From: Beroe forskalii
Taxonomy: Eukaryota; Ctenophora; Nuda; Beroida; Beroidae
NCBI GenBank assembly: GCA_011033025.1
Contig: WFMF01000092.1
Span: forward strand, 434,001 to 498,000
Reading direction: 5' to 3'
DNA: 64,000 bases
Shown: in pieces, positions 59,949 through 64,000 of the stretch
How positions within the stretch are numbered: position 1 is the stretch's first letter
Layout of the letters: every line of letters begins with the position of its first letter
Program-made: the position numbers and the translations under genes
Notes under the pieces: model-generated
Databases searched by the model: none
What the model saw: the letters and a program-made list of their open reading frames with translations, nothing else
Told to the model about the DNA's origin: nothing

Positions 59949-60620
59949 ATGTTTTCTGCAAAGCATGCCCGACCTATCCCACTACTTAGTTCCGATCAAA
60001 GCTCGGAGGACGAGTTAATGGTTCCGACAAGAAAGCGACTTTCCTATACGGATTTGGTGAACAGTGAATCAGTGACGCGCCAGCACACCCTCACCCTGGT
60101 AACTGTGTGCTGTGTCACCTTCTCCCAGTCCCTGCAGCTGTACCTACCCCTGCTACTGACGGGAGAGGTAGACTCCTCAGACATTACCCTCCTCCTCATC
60201 TCCTTCCCACTGGCGAGCTTCCTGGCTCCCCTCCTGGACACCCTCCTTCACTCCTGCCTCCCTCTCAACCGGAGGATGTGTGCAGTGCTGGTGTCCTCCC
60301 TATCCTTCCTGCTCCTCTCAGTGCTAACCAAGGACTCTCTCCACACAGCAGTAGCGATGCGGTGTCTGGCTGGAGCATTGGTGGTTCCCAAGTCAGTGCT
60401 GATACAGCTGTGGAGCCACGTGTTTCCAGAATCCCAGCATAAAAGATGTCAGTTAGCTACATCATCATCCAGTACAGCAGCATTAGCCACTGTTTTAATA
60501 CTCATGATATGGTATGATGAAAATGATTACACTGTCCCAGTGGTATGTGTCATAGCATTCACTATGGTTACATACATCACTTCAGCAATTCTCTCTTTTG
60601 GATTATTGAAAGCCCACTGA
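59949..60620 (+). CDS. MFS-like six-helix membrane protein (223 aa)
   Basis: A single open frame from ATG at 59949 to TGA. The N-terminal 45 residues are cytosolic-type, Ser-rich and acidic (LLSSDQSSEDELMVPTRKR). Six hydrophobic helices follow: LTLVTVCCVTFSQSLQLYLP; ITLLLISFPLASFLAPLL; CAVLVSSLSFLLLSVL; AMRCLAGALVVPKSVLIQLW; ALATVLILMIWY; and VPVVCVIAFTMVTYITSAIL. This equals the N-terminal half of a major facilitator transporter. The other six helices are not in the same frame. A possible donor at AGA T/GTCAGT (60448) could splice to the exon at 61047 and would replace helices 5-6. Whether the 223-aa form is complete, a retained intron or a truncated gene is open. A substrate cannot be inferred. 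Confidence 0.55.
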   Translation: MFSAKHARPIPLLSSDQSSEDELMVPTRKRLSYTDLVNSESVTRQHTLTLVTVCCVTFSQSLQLYLPLLLTGEVDSSDITLLLISFPLASFLAPLLDTLLHSCLPLNRRMCAVLVSSLSFLLLSVLTKDSLHTAVAMRCLAGALVVPKSVLIQLWSHVFPESQHKRCQLATSSSSTAALATVLILMIWYDENDYTVPVVCVIAFTMVTYITSAILSFGLLKAH

Positions 60621-61046
60621 TGCAACTCTAATAATGGAAAATACAGCCGAATCATGGAATCTATAAAAGCATTCTTCAAAGGTCCTCACATATAGACTCT
60701 CTCTTAAACTTCAAGAAATAGATTTCAGTATTGATTCAGCAACAGGTTTATGGAACCCAATGTTTCTTTATAATGCACAGCATAACAACAGAAATGTATT
60801 GATACTGGGAATACACAAGTTTATATCTGGATTTAAGGGGGTAAAGTATTATGTGGTTTGTAATACAGTGCAGTGGAAAAATATTGCACTGTAGATGACC
60901 ATGGATCAAAGAACAGTAACGTGTATTTGATGATGAGCTGTTCAGCTCTTTTTAAGTGCAAACTTTATACCTCTTCAGTTGAAATATCAAAAACATTATT
61001 TCAAGCTTGATAGGAGCACTTTCGTTTGCCTTTTTTTGTCCACAGG

Positions 61047-61161
61047 GATCCTTAATGTAACTGGGCAGATAATTTTCTTGTGCCTTACACTGGCATCTTT
61101 CTCTTCATTGATGTGTACCATATCAAACATTATCTCAACAGTTTCAATATCTGTAGCTGGT
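61047..61161 (+). CDS. Candidate membrane-protein exon
   Basis: Between an acceptor TTTTTTTGTCCACAG and a donor GTGAGT, the exon reads ILNVTGQIIFLCLTLASFSS then CTISNIISTVSISVAG, one or two hydrophobic helices. It needs one base from the previous exon, which the candidate donor at 60448 would supply (giving TGG). It is probably part of the MFS-like gene, but the link is unproven. Confidence 0.4.
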
Positions 61162-62454
61162 GAGTGCCTACTTGGATTATCAGTCACAACAGGTTTAATC
61201 ATGGGTAAACTCACGGTCGATGCAGAACTTCAGTATGCATTGATAGTGCACAATTTTAATGAGCAGTGCATTCATATCTGGATGGTTGATACAGCTACCT
61301 CTGTGTAAGAATCTAGTTGGTGACAAGAAAATGATGGTAGAGATGGATGACCCACTAGTAGAGAAACATTGAAATGGAAGAAGAAAGGAGAGGATCAGAT
61401 GCTCTGCTGTCTGATGCAGAGTAATAATGTAACTGAAACTTAAATCGAGATTATACCTTACTATATGTCTTCATAAAATTATAGCCTGTATAAAGGTTAA
61501 TGGTTATGGGTAGCATATTCTGGACCACCATATTATAAGAGGGCCCATAGCCAGATTTTCCAGGTATGGCCTGCACAGTGAGCAAGCTACAGCAGGGGTT
61601 TAAAGTTCCCCGTGGGATTAGGGGTAAAGGGAGCCCCAGACAAATTTTGGAAAATAGGCGTTCTGACTGTTTTTGGAGGCCGAAAAATCGTGTGTAGTAC
61701 ACTTTGTGCTGCACAATCACCCTTGCCAACTGATGACCCATGATAGCCCTAGAGCACTAACCTTCACTTTCAGGCCTTAAATAACCTAGTTAGACCAAAA
61801 TATGGTTCAGTCAGTTCGAAATGTGCAAGTTTAGTGTCAATTAATTGATGATTAATTGATAATTCATTGTCGCCATAAAGTCAACAAGAATTGCGGTCGT
61901 TTTTTTTTTTTTTTTTTTTTTTCTTCTAACTTCGGCGAGCACTTAAATTTCCCTCCCATTTAAAATTAATGGTTACACATGCATTGAGGATTCAATCTTA
62001 TTATTTTTTTCAAAATGTGTTAATTTGTTTTTCCTCCACAAATTGTTTAATTGCTCGTTTTTCAAACATTGGTAAAATGTGGACTTTGAGCTTAAATTTT
62101 AGCAAACAATTTGATCGGCTAGCTAAAGCTTAACTTGCGCATTGCCCTAACCAGTACCATGGTTTCACGCACAGAGTGCGCGGCGCGGCAAGCGCCCCTG
62201 GTTAAGGTATCTTGCGCGCACCACGCATGATGTTGAGCTGCAGTGCCGCACACAAAACTGGTCGAATGTCGATTTGTACATCCATCCTGATCTTGCAGAG
62301 TGAATTGCAGCGACTGCGCGACGTAATTAAGGTTGCTACGACTCCCCACCTGATGGTACCATTGTTGACGAAATCTCCCTCAAATATGGACATCTCCTCA
62401 AATTTGTGGACATCTCCCCTCAAAATTTGTGGACATATCTCCTTAAATTTTCCA
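61162..62454. other. Intron or intergenic sequence
   Basis: No gene seen. It contains a poly(T) run at 61901-61922, short frames without domains, and sequence around 62380-62440 with GGACATCTCC repeated three times before an acceptor TTTTCCAG at 62455. Confidence 0.4.
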
Positions 62455-63457
62455 GGCCCTTTTCAGAATTAACAGTACGGATAAAGGTAGTATACACATC
62501 ACCCTAATTTTTGTCGACCCAATCCTCTCAAAATACAATACACGATCTTGCTAACCTTTCATTTGCCTTTTGTTAAACAAAAACGCAATTGAGAGGGAAA
62601 AAATAGATTCCCAGTTGACAATTAATTGCCAAAATGCCATAACTAACAATTCAGTGTTTCCACTGCCTTCCATCAAAAAATCATGATTATTGCCAAAAGA
62701 TTCATTTTCACCATTTTCACCAATGAATGATCATTCTCATCAATGAATTGCCATAGATGACAATAAAATCACAGCTGCCTTTGCCAAATACTCGTCTTGG
62801 TCATCAGTGAACCCTGAGTCATGCCCTGACTCTAACACCAGCCAAAATGAAGTGTGGGGTTTGTTTAGGCTTTAGGGGTTGGATTAATAAGTTGCTTCAT
62901 TTTCCTTACTAATGATCCATTTTTGACAATGATGATCATATTGAATTCATTGCCAATGATAGAAAGTTTAGTTAATCCATAATTGTCAATGTTGCCACTA
63001 ATGTCAATGAAAATTTGTCAGATTCCCATACTGTGTACAACCTTTTGTCAATTGATGTATTGTGTTCAAATCAAGATGTCTTGTAACTTCCTCCTTGTCT
63101 GACCAGATGATATTTGTATACTTAAACATTTAACATTTATACATTTAAAGTGATAACCTTGATACCAAATTAACACAAAACTTATTATGAAACTATACAC
63201 CAAATTGTGGTAGGAAGAGTATTGAGGTGTCCACCTTATGAATTTAAACATATTTATTTTTCAAATTTGCCTCAAAGTGTTATAATTAGGCTCTAATTGT
63301 AGTGACAATTGACTTTGTACTTTTTGACTCTTGTCTGACCAGATAAAGCTCCCTAACAAAGAAAAAGAATTCCCAATGATGCACAAGGACAAACTTATGA
63401 CACTGAAGCTCATGAAACCAACACACTCCATTGTGGTAGAGGGCATTAAGTTAATAG
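62455..63457 (+). CDS. Two candidate exons of an unidentified plus-strand gene
   Basis: Exon 62455-62487 lies between AATTTTCCAG and AAG/GTAGTA and reads PFSELTVRIK in the frame that joins in phase to exon 63343-63457. The latter follows CTTGTCTGACCAG and encodes IKLPNKEKEFPMMHKDKLM and LKLMKPTHSIVVEGIKLI before donor GTTAGG. Codon pattern and splice sites support coding, but I do not recognise the protein. It may belong with the MFS-like gene or to a gene that continues right of the window. Confidence 0.4.
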
Positions 63458-63595
63458 GTTAGGTACCTTTTACAAATATTTTATTATTTGGACCTTGCAC
63501 GTTCTTTTAACAATGTCTTAACGTGGAATAATTGACAGAGTTAGCTTTTTAAAACATGGTCATATCATTTTGTTGCCTCACCAATCATTTGAGTA

Positions 63596-63784
63596 TTCTG
63601 CCCTGTTTCAAACTACCAAGACTCTGGTGGAGACATCCGATCAAGACCTAAGGAATAAGGATAGAGCTGATGGAATTAAGTTTTGTCGTCAATCTTATTA
63701 TTTTAGAAGTGTACAGGAAATAGATAAATTTATGAGTGTTTGCCATCTGATTAATGCAGTATTTGGCAACAACCAACAAACTTA
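63596..63784 (+). CDS. Possible terminal exon fragment
   Basis: The frame YSALFQTTKTLVETSDQDL to INAVFGNNQQT ends at TAA and is followed by an AATAAA at about 63802. No good acceptor in the phase left by the 63457 donor was found, so the link to that gene is doubtful. Confidence 0.25.
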
Positions 63785-64000
63785 ATCATTATTCAATCCT
63801 CAATAAACATTAAACAGGTTACTGCTTTGAAGAAACAAGGACGTTCCCCAGAAATAAATCCAATAACAATCTACAAAGAAGAATCTACAACACAAATTGT
63901 AAATATATAATATTTTGATAATGTCAACAACACATCAAAAATTGTGCTGATGATTTTTCAAAGATATCCCTGAAAGTGCATGGGACACTTGCTAAACACG
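63785..64000. other. Right end of window, no gene assigned
   Basis: Contains AATAAA at about 63802 and AT-rich sequence to the end. Confidence 0.3.

Overview
This is eukaryotic, animal nuclear DNA. Genes are split by GT-AG introns, the animal families include alpha-tubulin, p70 S6 kinase, a class II histone deacetylase, a rhodopsin-type GPCR and a glycine N-acyltransferase-like enzyme, and more than half of the window is repeats and mobile elements. The repeat load, the orphan-type GPCR and a DDE transposase gene with RanBP2-type fingers suggest a marine invertebrate, possibly an early-branching animal such as a cnidarian or sponge. I cannot name the species. No viral or bacterial features were seen.

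Layout. 1-0.9 kb: last exons of a p70 S6 kinase gene (+), followed by a 29-bp minisatellite. 4.7-9.4 kb: four exons of an unrecognised EF-hand gene (-), one intron of which holds a 3.4-kb inverted-repeat element. 9.4-12.6 kb: a 17-bp minisatellite split by a small transposon. 14.2-20.45 kb: a complete alpha-tubulin gene (+, 451 aa) whose first intron carries a 1.95-kb foldback element made of TGGAGGCT repeats. 23.5-27.1 kb: a three-exon secreted protein of unknown family (+). 28.0-29.9 kb: a GPCR gene interrupted by a transposon.

30.4-46.8 kb: the 3' half of a class IIb HDAC gene (+, nine exons in phase). Its 12.5-kb intron is the most interesting part of the window. It contains an apparently intact DNA transposon (30840-41698) with 39-bp terminal inverted repeats and a 7-bp target-site duplication. 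The transposon's five-exon gene on the minus strand joins, in phase, into a protein of about 1378 aa: RanBP2-type fingers, a C2H2 finger, ten 15-aa repeats, an RNase H-like transposase core and a C-terminal Cys/His region. The same intron holds a glycine N-acyltransferase-like gene (+) that starts 33 bp after the transposon end. A 3.3-kb tandem duplication covers the right end of the transposon and the start of the acyltransferase gene; its homopolymer differences leave open an assembly artefact.

46.8-53.4 kb: a dense block of repeats (a family starting with a CAGGCCCG hairpin, CCCGCCGCAGGC-type tandem repeats, and 180-bp satellite-like units). 53.9-54.3 kb: a possible small secreted-peptide gene. 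57.1-57.9 kb: a broken FLYWCH/MULE transposase. 59.9-60.6 kb: a six-helix, MFS-like membrane protein. 61-63.5 kb: candidate exons of one or more further plus-strand genes.

All exon limits were placed by eye from splice consensus, frame and phase. They have not been checked against transcripts.
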